A DNA stretch of 46,389 nucleotides, taken from assembly GCA_947624385.1 (NCBI GenBank), contig CANQJZ010000015.1, positions 1 to 46,389 on the forward strand, written 5' to 3'. Position numbers and translations under genes: made by a program. The notes beneath the pieces were generated by a model. That model searched no databases, had not been told where the DNA came from, and was given only the letters and a program-made list of their open reading frames with translations. Origin of the DNA: an uncultured Oscillospiraceae bacterium (lineage in GTDB: Bacteria > Bacillota > Clostridia > Oscillospirales > Oscillospiraceae). Below, piece after piece: positions 1 to 7,073 of the stretch (the first letter of the stretch is position 1; each line of letters begins with the position of its first letter).

Positions 1-182
1 TGCACCGCCAGGCGCACGGCAAAGTAGGGGTACCGCTCCATGGCCCTGTCCAGGGCCCTTCGCAGGGCCTCCGGCTCAATGGGATTTTTCAGCGTCACCC
101 GGACGCTGAAGGCGTTTGCGAAGTCCCGGTTCGCCCCGTAGAACATCGCCAGGCTCACCGGTGAAAGTTTTGTTGTCGCCAT
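1..182 (-). CDS. Condensation/alcohol-acetyltransferase-like protein, N-terminal part
   Basis: Only the first 60 residues lie in the window; the gene runs off the left edge. It begins MATTKLSPVSLAMFYGANRD and continues with a segment of the type 'NPIEPEALRRALDRAMERYP'. This resembles the start of CoA-dependent acyltransferase folds (condensation domains and alcohol acetyltransferases), where a strand is followed by a helix that precedes the HHxxxD catalytic motif. That motif would lie beyond the edge, so activity cannot be judged. The start is an ATG preceded by a GGAGC-type ribosome-binding site. It diverges from the response regulator gene. The family call rests on general sequence texture only. 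Confidence 0.5.
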   Translation of the reverse strand, partial: MATTKLSPVSLAMFYGANRDFANAFSVRVTLKNPIEPEALRRALDRAMERYPYFAVRLAV

Positions 183-208
183 TTGTTGCTCCTTCTGTGT
201 CGGTATAC

Positions 209-236
209 TTTGATTTTTGCAAAAATGTGATAAAAT
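209..236 (+). promoter_or_regulatory. Promoter of the LytTR regulator gene with internal palindrome
   Basis: A TTTGAT -35-like box (209-214) and a TAAAAT -10 box (231-236) are 16 bases apart. The spacer contains a perfect 12-base palindrome, TTTTTGCAAAAA (214-225), which could be an operator. The region also serves the divergent acyltransferase-like gene. Confidence 0.5.
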
Positions 237-279
237 GTAAATACGAAATGACTATTCCCACAGCAAAGGGGGTCCGGTC

Positions 280-999
280 ATGTACGAGATCGTCATATGC
301 GATGACGACAGCGCCTTCGCCGCCCAGCTTTCGTCTCTGCTGTCCCGTTCCTTCCAGGAGCGCGGCGCGGCCTGTCATATTACATACTACCCCGACCCGG
401 CCCAGACGCTTTCCGCGCTGGAACGGGGCGAGCGGTGCGAGCTCTTATTTCAGGACATCTTATTCGGCGAGGAAAAGGGCATCCGCTTCGGCCGGCTCCT
501 GCGGGAGCGGAACTGGGACCTGGACCTGGTGTTCGTGACCAGCAGCGCCCAATACGCCGTGGCGGGCTATGACGCCCATCCGCTGCACTATCTGCTCAAG
601 CCCCTGCGGCCCGAGCAGATGGAGGAAGTGCTGGACCGGTTTTTGAAGCGGCGTGTACAGCAGATATTGTCCCTCACCACGCCCCAGGGGACGGTGCGCA
701 TGCCGATAACGGACGCGCTCTATTTCGAGGTCTACAACCACATGGTCAACCTGCGCCTGCGGGACGGGAGCGAGAACTCCTGGCGCGGCTCGCTCCAGAA
801 CCTGGAGCGGGACCTGCCCGACGGGCAGTTCGCACGGGTACACCGCAGCTATCTTGTCAATCTGGAACACATCGCCGTGCTGGGCCGCGACGGGCTCCGG
901 CTTTCCTCCGGGGACATAGTACCCATGGGCCGGTCCGATTACGCCAACGTGCAGTTCGCCCTGACCGCCTACGACCGTCGGCGCCATCTATTCGGCTGA
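280..999 (+). CDS. LytTR-family response regulator
   Basis: A 239-residue two-component regulator. The receiver domain (about 1-115) has the acidic cluster D8-D9-D10, a probable phosphoacceptor D59 (in LLFQDILF), T87/S88 and K107 (YLLKPL). The LytTR DNA-binding domain (about 140-235) contains the typical ARVHRSYLVNL stretch. An AAAGGGGG ribosome-binding site precedes the ATG. Its stop codon lies 3 bases from the stop of the convergent sensor kinase gene at 1003-2913, its likely partner. In Firmicutes, AgrA/ComE-type regulators often control small exported peptides, and a cluster of leader-peptide genes lies just beyond the kinase. Targets in this genome are not shown by the sequence. Confidence 0.9.
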   Translation: MYEIVICDDDSAFAAQLSSLLSRSFQERGAACHITYYPDPAQTLSALERGERCELLFQDILFGEEKGIRFGRLLRERNWDLDLVFVTSSAQYAVAGYDAHPLHYLLKPLRPEQMEEVLDRFLKRRVQQILSLTTPQGTVRMPITDALYFEVYNHMVNLRLRDGSENSWRGSLQNLERDLPDGQFARVHRSYLVNLEHIAVLGRDGLRLSSGDIVPMGRSDYANVQFALTAYDRRRHLFG

Positions 1000-1002
1000 G
1001 GT

Positions 1003-2913
1003 TCAGAGTTTTTCCAGGCAGAAGTCGCTTGTAACGGAAAACATACCCGACATCCTCTCCAGAAGCAGGACGCTGTTGTATTTCTCCGCCACGGCCCGCA
1101 TAGCCGCCAGGCCGTATCCGTGGCCCTCCCGTTGCTCAGGCTCGCCGGTCTCGTCCGGCGCGCTGTTGACGCACTGCACGCACAGGAAATTCCCCCGCAA
1201 GTGCATATCCACCCAGATCTTCCGCTCCTGTGACTGATCTATCCGCCGGCAGGCTTCCAGAGCGTTTTGCAGCATGTTGCTCAAAAACACGCTCAGGTCC
1301 TCGTCGGCGATGTTCATTTTCTCGGGCACGTTCAGGTGGTGCTCCACCTGTATCCCCTCGCCGGCCGCCTGGTCCAGAAAGCTCCCGGCAATCATGTCCA
1401 CCAGGATATTCTGGCAGTACCGCCCGGTGGGCAGATGTTCCAGGTCGTCGGCCACGGCGTCCACGTACCGGTGGGCCCGCTCCGCATCCCCGTCGGCCAG
1501 TATGGCGGACAGGGCCAGCATATGGTGGCGCATCTCGTGGTGCAATGCGCGTGTCCCCTCCTCCGAGGCCAGCAGCCGGTGGTACCCGGCCATGGTCTGC
1601 CGCTCACGCTCCCGCAGCACGTCCATGGTCCGGTGGGTCGCCAGCGTCCGGCGAATGGCCTCCGAGATCACCATGAGCACGGTCATCCAGGAGATGACGG
1701 CGGTGAGCATGCTCACCCAGGACCAGCAGTTGCCATCCCGCAGGCTCAGCCACAGCTCATACCGGAAAAAGCCGGCGAAGTCGCCGTCCCAGGCGTGGAT
1801 CCGGTTCAGCATGTAAAATACCGCGGTCCCAATGGCGACGAGCCCGTAGAACAGCATGCGCCTTTTTTCCTGCTTTGTGCGTTCCTTCCGGCGCAGCGTG
1901 TCGGCGGCCAGCGCCGCCATCACCGCCAGCAGCACCGCCAGGGTCTCCGGCCCCACCAGCACCGCGGTGTTATCGGGATAGGCGTGTTTCCATATCAGCT
2001 CCCGCACGATCTCGTAGACCGTCCAGGCCGCCACCAGAGCGCACAGGCCCCACTTCCACCGGCCCTTCAGCCGCAGGACCAGGTAGAGATACAGCGGCGC
2101 CATATACACCCATTCCAAAAAGCGCAGGTCCAGCCGCGACGACAGGATACTGTAATACCCGGCGGTGGAGCCGTATGCCTCCCGCAAAAACAGCAGCAGG
2201 AAGTAAAGGCTCAGCAGCAGCGTCCGGCCGTCCCCGTTTCTGTTATAGGTGTCCACGAGGAACACCCCGGCCATTAAGAGCGCCAACAGCGCGTAAACGG
2301 TCATGACGGCGTTTTCGCGCACCGAGATGACCACATACAGCGCCGCTTCCGAGTCCTCGCTGCCCAGGGAGGGATACTCCGGCATCTGGCCATACCCCTC
2401 CCGGAAATAGGTGGTGACGGCCAGCTCCTGCCCCAGGTAGTCCCCCGGCAGGGTCATGCGCGTGGTGCGCGGCGTCTCGCCCTGCTGCCGCCAGACGCGT
2501 TCCCACTGCTCTTCGTCGGGATGGACGAATCCGTCCGCGTCCCGTGCAAGCTCCGAAAGATCCGTGTAGAGCAGCACCCCGTCCAGGGCCACCTCCACCC
2601 CGTCCTGATAGCTCACCCACTCCAGCTCCGCCTGGGGGATATCCTCCGTCATGGTGCGGGTAATGCGCACGGCCCGGGCATCCTCCGGCAGCTGCAGGGT
2701 GAACTGGTCCACGAACACCGGCTCATAGGCCCGTACTCCCTCATCCCCCAGCACCTCATAGCGCCAGCCGAAGCGCGTATCCTCCATGTCTCCCAGGGAC
2801 TGGTCCGTCTTTTCCGTAGCGCCGAGAAGGGAGAACACAGCCAGTATCATCGCCGACACGACGACCGTCGCGGCCACGCCCAGGACATACCGCCGTCCGG
2901 ACAGCCTTCTCAT
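1003..2913 (-). CDS. Membrane sensor histidine kinase, GHKL type
   Basis: A 636-residue protein. It has an N-terminal membrane helix (about 9-30), an extracellular domain of about 165 residues (35-200), then a membrane block (about 203-420) with six or seven hydrophobic helices, resembling 7TMR-DISM sensors in layout. The cytoplasmic part has a dimerisation/phosphoacceptor segment with H458, H459, H463 and H464 (ALHHEMRHHML), an N box (NMLQNALEA, N550) and a G box (GHGYGLAAM, about 597-605). Such HATPase_c_5 domains pair with LytTR regulators. It is the last gene of the minus-strand small-peptide cluster and converges on the LytTR gene. A periplasm-like sensor domain suggests that it detects an extracellular ligand, possibly a processed peptide from the neighbouring genes; this is inference. 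Confidence 0.88.
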   Translation of the reverse strand: MRRLSGRRYVLGVAATVVVSAMILAVFSLLGATEKTDQSLGDMEDTRFGWRYEVLGDEGVRAYEPVFVDQFTLQLPEDARAVRITRTMTEDIPQAELEWVSYQDGVEVALDGVLLYTDLSELARDADGFVHPDEEQWERVWRQQGETPRTTRMTLPGDYLGQELAVTTYFREGYGQMPEYPSLGSEDSEAALYVVISVRENAVMTVYALLALLMAGVFLVDTYNRNGDGRTLLLSLYFLLLFLREAYGSTAGYYSILSSRLDLRFLEWVYMAPLYLYLVLRLKGRWKWGLCALVAAWTVYEIVRELIWKHAYPDNTAVLVGPETLAVLLAVMAALAADTLRRKERTKQEKRRMLFYGLVAIGTAVFYMLNRIHAWDGDFAGFFRYELWLSLRDGNCWSWVSMLTAVISWMTVLMVISEAIRRTLATHRTMDVLRERERQTMAGYHRLLASEEGTRALHHEMRHHMLALSAILADGDAERAHRYVDAVADDLEHLPTGRYCQNILVDMIAGSFLDQAAGEGIQVEHHLNVPEKMNIADEDLSVFLSNMLQNALEACRRIDQSQERKIWVDMHLRGNFLCVQCVNSAPDETGEPEQREGHGYGLAAMRAVAEKYNSVLLLERMSGMFSVTSDFCLEKL

Positions 2914-2973
2914 CCCTGCTTCCCCCTCGCGCCCCGGTCCGTGCCGGGGTCTTTCTATTTCCGCCGCCGTGTC

Positions 2974-3201
2974 TTATTGCCGGCGGCTGCAGCGCATTTG
3001 CATCGGGCCGCCTTTTGTAAAATCACTCAGCAGCGCCATATACTCCTCCATGCATATCCCGTGATGGAGCTTGAGATCCCTGTTGGGACAGGCGAAGCAC
3101 CGGCTGGCCCTGGCGAAGTCGTCCGCCAGATCAGGGAAACGTCTCAGGCCGCCGCTCACGCCCTCCAGGTTCTCGTCCCGCAATGCCCGTTCACTGTCCA
3201 T
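2974..3201 (-). CDS. Double-glycine leader peptide with CxxC (75 aa)
   Basis: A 75-residue protein starting MDSERALRDENLEGVSGG. The segment ENLEGVSGG matches the pattern of double-glycine leaders that C39-peptidase exporters cleave after GG. The putative core, about 57 residues, contains CFAC (about residues 35-38) and two further cysteines. A GGGGGAGAGAAAG ribosome-binding site precedes the ATG. It lies 60 bases upstream of the sensor kinase on the same strand. No known bacteriocin or pheromone is recognised, and no exporter is encoded in the window. It could instead be a Nif11-like or other leader-bearing substrate. Confidence 0.65.
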   Translation of the reverse strand: MDSERALRDENLEGVSGGLRRFPDLADDFARASRCFACPNRDLKLHHGICMEEYMALLSDFTKGGPMQMRCSRRQ

Positions 3202-3219
3202 CTTTCTCTCCCCCGCCCG

Positions 3220-3270
3220 TCACCGCAGAGCGCCCGTCGGCGCTCCCAGGCGCGTAAACAGCTTTTTCAT
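3220..3270 (-). CDS. Possible 16-residue peptide ORF
   Basis: An ATG-initiated frame encodes MKKLFTRLGAPTGALR and stops 18 bases before the start of the 75-residue leader peptide gene. GGAAGGAACGAG lies just upstream and could be a ribosome-binding site. It is basic and has no membrane segment. It is included because it fills part of a 137-base gap between two small genes and lies in a peptide-signalling neighbourhood. It may equally be chance. Confidence 0.2.
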   Translation of the reverse strand: MKKLFTRLGAPTGALR

Positions 3271-3338
3271 AAAGCTCGTTCCTTCCTTCTTCACAGTGCG
3301 CCGCCGGCCGCTGGTCGGCGGCGTCCGTATTCTCTCGC

Positions 3339-3533
3339 TTATTTTTTGCCCTTCTTGACCTTCTCCTGCGCGTCCCTGACGACGCAGATCACATTCACCA
3401 GCGCCAGGGCGTCTGCCAAAAGGCGGGCCCACATGGGCAGCGCCTCGTTGCCGTACACCGCGCCGCACACGCCGCACAGGCCGCACGCCGCTATAAGGCC
3501 CAGCACCATCCGCACTTTTTCCGCTGCTGTCAT
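3339..3533 (-). CDS. Small cysteine-containing membrane protein (64 aa)
   Basis: Not recognised. The product MTAAEKVRMVLGLIAACGLC... has two hydrophobic segments (about 9-26 and 35-52), a CGLCGVCG cysteine group, and a lysine-rich tail, so it is probably a two-helix membrane protein with the tail inside. A promoter (3545-3573) lies so close that the transcript would carry only about five bases before this ATG. An internal ATG (Met9, at 3509) is therefore a possible real start. It sits between the VNGG-repeat protein and the leader peptide gene on the same strand. It could be an immunity or accessory protein for the small peptides, which is a guess from position only. Confidence 0.55.
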   Translation of the reverse strand: MTAAEKVRMVLGLIAACGLCGVCGAVYGNEALPMWARLLADALALVNVICVVRDAQEKVKKGKK

Positions 3534-3544
3534 TTTTTCTCTCT

Positions 3545-3573
3545 ATTATATTACAAAATCAGACCATAAACAA
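3545..3573 (-). promoter_or_regulatory. Sigma-A-type promoter before the 64-residue membrane protein
   Basis: Read on the minus strand, TTGTTT (3573-3568) and TATAAT (3550-3545) are separated by 17 bases. Transcription would start near 3538, five bases before the annotated ATG at 3533. Confidence 0.55.
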
Positions 3574-3615
3574 ACGCGCAGCGCGCAAAAGTTCATTCCA
3601 ATACACACTTTCCCG

Positions 3616-4779
3616 TCATTTTCCGCGCTCTTTCCGCCGCAGGACCGTCGCCGGCAGGGTCAGGGCCCGGACCGACACGGCGCCGGACAGGGTCATCTGG
3701 TCCTTCGTCGGCGCGATGGCCGCTCCGGCGCTGTCGAACCAGCCGTATCCCGCCGCCAGCAGGTCGTTCACGGTCAGCTTCTGCTCGATGGGGTCGCCGT
3801 ACAGGTGATCGGCCGTGATACATTCCACGGCGTTGACGCCGCCCTGGAACGTGCCGCCGGTGACGGCGACGGAGCAGTTCTCCGCCACGCACAGGCCCCG
3901 GCCATCGGTCCCGGCGATCTGACCGCCGGCGATGGCGATAACGGCCAGGCAGTCCTTAGAACCGTTGGCGTGTATGCCGTCCTCCCCGCCGACGATCGTG
4001 CCGCCATTGATGCGCACCTCGCCGCCGACCTCAACGCCCCGGACAGCGCCCCGCAGCTCGCCGCCGTTCACGGTCAGCAGGTCGTCCGGGTCCGTGGGAT
4101 AGACGGACACCGCCGCGAACTGCCCGGAGACGATGGACCCGCCGTTGACCGTCACGGTGCCGGACAGGTTCGTGACCGCGCTTCCGCCCTTGTCCGCCTC
4201 AATGGACCCGCCGTTGACGGTCAGGTTGCCGCCGTACAGCGAGATATAGCTCCGGAGCGTGCCGCTTTCCAGGACCAGCGCGTTGCCGGTCATGGTCCTG
4301 TCCCACTCGCTCCCGTTGGCCACGTCGCCCAGGCATACGCCCTCCTCCGCCGTCAGCGTGTACTGGCCGCCGCGGAATATCACGCGGCCGCCGGTGACGA
4401 TCTCCAGCTCATCCTTCACGGTCACGTCCCGCAGCACGTCGATCCGCGCCGCGCTCGCCTCCACGGCGGCGGCCCACGCCTCGTCGAAGCTGGCGTAGTC
4501 CGTTGCCGCGCCGTTCACGGTGACCCGTGCCGCCGGGTCGCTCACCGTCTCCGCCGCCGCCTCGGGCGCTTCTTCCTCCACGGGCGCTTCTTCTTCAACA
4601 GGTTCTTCCGCGTCCACGGGCGCCTGCTCATCGACGGGCGCTTCCACGTCAATGGGCAGCTCCGGGGCCACGGGCTGTTCAGGCTCTTCCGCGGCCAGGC
4701 CCCACAGGGGGCACACGGCCGCCAGCACGAACGCCGCCAGCAGCAGCGCGCTCACTCGTTTGAACATACTGTTTTTCAT
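3616..4779 (-). CDS. Secreted VNGG-repeat (beta-helix-like) protein
   Basis: 387 residues from the ATG with an AAAGGAG site 9 bases upstream (MKNSMFKRV...); an in-frame ATG 36 bases earlier lacks a site. The signal peptide ends near AEEP. A 45-residue proline/glutamate linker (PVDEQAPVDAEEPVEEEAP) follows, then repeated strands with the motif VNGGSI/INGGTI/VTGGTF (at least seven copies). This pattern is typical of right-handed parallel beta-helices and of 'carbohydrate-binding domain-containing' surface proteins. No LPxTG, SLH or other anchor is seen. It lies inside the small leader-peptide cluster, transcribed in the same direction. Its role is unknown; binding to a glycan or to the cell wall is plausible. 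Confidence 0.75.
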   Translation of the reverse strand: MKNSMFKRVSALLLAAFVLAAVCPLWGLAAEEPEQPVAPELPIDVEAPVDEQAPVDAEEPVEEEAPVEEEAPEAAAETVSDPAARVTVNGAATDYASFDEAWAAAVEASAARIDVLRDVTVKDELEIVTGGRVIFRGGQYTLTAEEGVCLGDVANGSEWDRTMTGNALVLESGTLRSYISLYGGNLTVNGGSIEADKGGSAVTNLSGTVTVNGGSIVSGQFAAVSVYPTDPDDLLTVNGGELRGAVRGVEVGGEVRINGGTIVGGEDGIHANGSKDCLAVIAIAGGQIAGTDGRGLCVAENCSVAVTGGTFQGGVNAVECITADHLYGDPIEQKLTVNDLLAAGYGWFDSAGAAIAPTKDQMTLSGAVSVRALTLPATVLRRKERGK

Positions 4780-4853
4780 AATTAAAGCTCCTTTTCTGCC
4801 GGCGGCGTTTATCATGCGTTCCCGGTCGTTTCTTTACGCGCCCGCGTTCTGTT

Positions 4854-5066
4854 TCAGAGGGTGAGCTTGCCCTTTTTGACGGTGAGCTTGGCCCTGCACC
4901 TGGTGTTGGGGCAGGTCAGCATGAAGTCCCGCTTGTTGAATGTGATGCTCATGCCGCACTTGGGGCAGTGGTCGGTGAGCGTATCGGTGGCCACCGGCGC
5001 GGCGGGGCCAGCCGCTCCGCCGATCACATCGTCCAGGATATCCTCGTTCATCTCACAAAAAGCCAT
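4854..5066 (-). CDS. Double-glycine leader peptide with zinc-ribbon core (70 aa)
   Basis: Starts at the ATG of MAFCEMNEDILDDVIGG, preceded by AAAGGAGAAAGGAC; a longer in-frame extension upstream is out of register with the neighbouring gene and was not used. LDDVIGG resembles a double-glycine leader. The core of 53 residues has CPKCG (about 34-38) and CPNTRC (about 52-57), the four-cysteine arrangement of a small zinc ribbon, and a lysine-rich end (TVKKGKLTL). It is 28 bases downstream of the similar gene at 5095-5319. A zinc ribbon behind an export leader is unusual. It could also be a cytoplasmic zinc-ribbon protein whose leader resemblance is accidental, but the same combination next door argues against that. 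Confidence 0.7.
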   Translation of the reverse strand: MAFCEMNEDILDDVIGGAAGPAAPVATDTLTDHCPKCGMSITFNKRDFMLTCPNTRCRAKLTVKKGKLTL

Positions 5067-5094
5067 AGTCCTTTCTCCTTTCTGTCGCCCGCGG

Positions 5095-5319
5095 TCATTC
5101 CGCCACGAGCGTGTTCCCCACGATCTGGAACCAGCGGCCGCAGGCCGGGTCGGGGCACTGCACCCGATAGGAATTGATGCCGTTGTTGATGATGACATGC
5201 CCGCAGACCGGGCACGTGTACTCTTTGCTGTCCGGGTCGTAAACCGGCTTGGAGAAAAGCACCTTTCCCCCCGTGACCTTCTCCAATTCCTTCTCGTCCA
5301 CTTTCTTATCCTCGTTCAC
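5095..5319 (-). CDS. Double-glycine leader peptide with zinc-ribbon core (74 aa)
   Basis: GTG start (MNEDKKVDEKELEKVTGG), overlapping the stop of the preceding 50-residue peptide gene by four bases (GTGA), so the two are probably translationally coupled. ELEKVTGG is a textbook double-glycine leader. The core has CPVCG and CPDPAC, giving four cysteines placed as in a zinc ribbon. AGGAG and GGGGAA motifs upstream could act as ribosome-binding sites. The family is not recognised beyond these motifs. Confidence 0.72.
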   Translation of the reverse strand: MNEDKKVDEKELEKVTGGKVLFSKPVYDPDSKEYTCPVCGHVIINNGINSYRVQCPDPACGRWFQIVGNTLVAE

Positions 5320-5468
5320 TTCTTCCCCAGCTCCTGTCTTTCCTTCTCTATCTGGTACATGTGCTCATTGTACTGACGTATGCCATCGTACTTCCCGTCG
5401 TCCGGCAGATTGTTGAAGCCGCCGGTGACCTCTTCCAGCTTCTCGTCGTTCAGTTTCTTTTCTTCCAT
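5316..5468 (-). CDS. Double-glycine leader peptide, cysteine-free (50 aa)
   Basis: A short gene encoding MEEKKLNDEKLEEVTGG followed by a polar 33-residue core (FNNLPDDGKY...) that ends in a charged helix (QIEKERQELGKK). AAGGAGG lies 8 bases before the ATG, and the stop overlaps the start of the next gene. The leader is nearly the same as that of the neighbour (KLEEVTGG against ELEKVTGG), so the two were probably duplicated or share an exporter. There are no cysteines in the core. Codon use is GC-rich like the neighbours, which supports it as real. Confidence 0.72.
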   Translation of the reverse strand: MEEKKLNDEKLEEVTGGFNNLPDDGKYDGIRQYNEHMYQIEKERQELGKK

Positions 5469-6937
5469 GATGATACCTCCTTAAATTTTGTCGGGGCAGG
5501 TCCCGCTGCCGATATCTCTGGCGGCCTGCGTGTGGTTGCCATAATAGGGACAGTCCGTGGTCTGGTCCTTGGCGCATTGACAACAGTTATACAGTTCACC
5601 TGCATGTCGTTGATCATCACGTCCCGGGTCCGCAGTATCTCCCCGCTGTTGGGGCTTACGATGCTGCTGACGGTGCTGATCACGTAATACTCCCCGTCCG
5701 CCTTGCCCAGGTACATCATCTCGTGCCCGTCGAAGCACAGGGCCGAACCCAGCGGCATCTGGTCCAGAATGAGCTTCTTTTCCTCAAGACTCATGTTGGT
5801 CATGTCGATCTTCTCGATGTTCATGTTGTACTGCCAGTTGCCGTTTCGGCCGATGTCCAGGCCAAAGCACTTGTACACGGTGCGTATCATGCCGGAGCAG
5901 TCCTCCGTGTCCAGCATGCCGCCCCAGCCATAGGCGTCCCCCAGGCTTTCCAGCGCCACCATGGCGATGTTCCGCATGGTCAGGGGCAGGTAGCCGACGC
6001 TGACCTTGGCCGTCTCGGGTATCAGGGCAAGCTGCTTTTCATAGCTGCCGTCGGCGCGCCGCACAGGCAGGTAGACCACATAGTTGTGGTAGGGCGAGCG
6101 GTTGCCGATGAGCTGGTCGGGCTCGATGTCCGCTGCCAGCTCCAGCGCCGTGCCCTGGCTCAGCATGCGCACGGCCGTGTCCGGGGCAGAGTTGGACGCG
6201 TCGGTGTATATCTTGTTGCCGTACACCACCAGCAGCTTTTCAGGCTCCAGGTCCCAGGCGGACAGCCATTCCTCCTTATCCTTGCACAGCGCCACGTCCT
6301 GGGCCGGCACCCAGCCGGAGCAGCTGGAGATCCGGGCCTGGTAATACTTCCCGTCGGCGGAGGTATTGTATATCAGCATGGGCTCGTTGACCCGAATGGA
6401 GCTGAGGGCCTGGTAGTCGAAGTCCGGGTCGTTGGGGTCGTCCTGGATGGGTCCCGGGCCGGGGAACACCCGCAAGAGCGTGCGCTTGACGGCGATGCCG
6501 TACCGCACGGGCTTTTCCTCCGACTCGTCCGGGTCCAGGCCGTTGTCGATCATCGCCTGAAAATAGTCCCAGTCGGCCTCCTGGCCGTCGCCGGTGTAGG
6601 TCCAGCCGAAATAGTGCTCCGCGTCGGCGGTGGCGGACTTTTCCAGATTCTCGTTGTACGCCTTGCCGTCGTATGTGTCGTCCGCCGTGCGCAGGTCCAT
6701 GACCATGGTGCCCTTCTGCGCGGCGCTGTCCAGGTTGAACGCCGCTATCTCCTCCGGCGTCAAAATGACATCATCCGCGCCGTACTGCCGGTCCGCCCAG
6801 AAATCCCCGTCGGACATCTCCGGCGTCACCCCGGGCATGAGCGTCACGGCCCCGTCCGCCAGCGCCACCGGCGCCAGGCAGATCACCAGCGCCGCCGCCA
6901 GCATCCCGCACAGTACCCGTCTCATTTTCTCGCGCAT
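5450..6937 (-). CDS. Secreted SH3/NlpC-P60 cell-wall hydrolase, 3' end frameshifted
   Basis: The open frame is 495 codons. The start ATG has AGGAGG 8 bases upstream. A signal peptide (to about ALADG) is followed by a unique region, SH3-like modules (about 160-320) and an NlpC/P60 peptidase domain (about 325-450) with the catalytic cysteine in DTEDCSGMI and the histidine in FDGHEMMYLG. Such enzymes cut peptidoglycan stem peptides. The last ~45 codons of this frame are out of character: they are rich in Pro/Arg/Thr and run through the ribosome-binding site and start of the next gene. A different frame (5481-5594) carries normal codon use and ends right before that ribosome-binding site. An indel near 5594 is therefore likely, either real or a sequencing error. 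The neighbours suggest a link to peptide export or cell-wall remodelling. Confidence 0.8.
   Translation of the reverse strand: MREKMRRVLCGMLAAALVICLAPVALADGAVTLMPGVTPEMSDGDFWADRQYGADDVILTPEEIAAFNLDSAAQKGTMVMDLRTADDTYDGKAYNENLEKSATADAEHYFGWTYTGDGQEADWDYFQAMIDNGLDPDESEEKPVRYGIAVKRTLLRVFPGPGPIQDDPNDPDFDYQALSSIRVNEPMLIYNTSADGKYYQARISSCSGWVPAQDVALCKDKEEWLSAWDLEPEKLLVVYGNKIYTDASNSAPDTAVRMLSQGTALELAADIEPDQLIGNRSPYHNYVVYLPVRRADGSYEKQLALIPETAKVSVGYLPLTMRNIAMVALESLGDAYGWGGMLDTEDCSGMIRTVYKCFGLDIGRNGNWQYNMNIEKIDMTNMSLEEKKLILDQMPLGSALCFDGHEMMYLGKADGEYYVISTVSSIVSPNSGEILRTRDVMINDMQVNCITVVNAPRTRPRTVPIMATTRRPPEISAAGPAPTKFKEVSSWKKRN
5481..5594 (-). other. Cysteine-rich alternative-frame tail of the NlpC/P60 gene
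   Basis: In the -1 frame relative to the NlpC/P60 gene, 37 codons read LYNCCQCAKD, then TDCPYYGN..., ending GTCPDKI and a TAA that directly abuts the AAGGAGG of the next gene. Third codon positions are strongly G/C, as in real genes here, whereas the main frame has rare codons in this stretch. No ATG, GTG or TTG start is available in this frame, so it is most simply the true C-terminus of the hydrolase after a frameshift. It has five cysteines. Confidence 0.5.
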
Positions 6938-6981
6938 TTACCTTTCCTCCTAATGGGTGTGATGAGAGTCTGTTACGCGTT

Positions 6982-7012
6982 TATATATCGGATTTTTTGC
7001 CTGATTTGTCAA
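6982..7012 (-). promoter_or_regulatory. Promoter for the NlpC/P60 and leader-peptide genes
   Basis: Read on the minus strand, a consensus TTGACA (7012-7007) is followed by GATATATA, giving a GATATA box at 17 bases or a TATATA box at 19 bases spacing. It lies about 50 bases before the NlpC/P60 start and probably drives the gene cluster to its left. Confidence 0.6.
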
Positions 7013-7073
7013 TAGCTTTGTCCTGAATCGACAAAATCACGACCTGAATTGCATGTTTTTGGCCTTTCACGAG

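Noticed and set aside
2521..4785. Long plus-strand open frame of 754 codons
   Set aside because: It lies opposite the sensor kinase start and the small minus-strand genes, has no ribosome-binding site and shows His/Arg/Gly-rich composition typical of antisense frames in GC-rich DNA.
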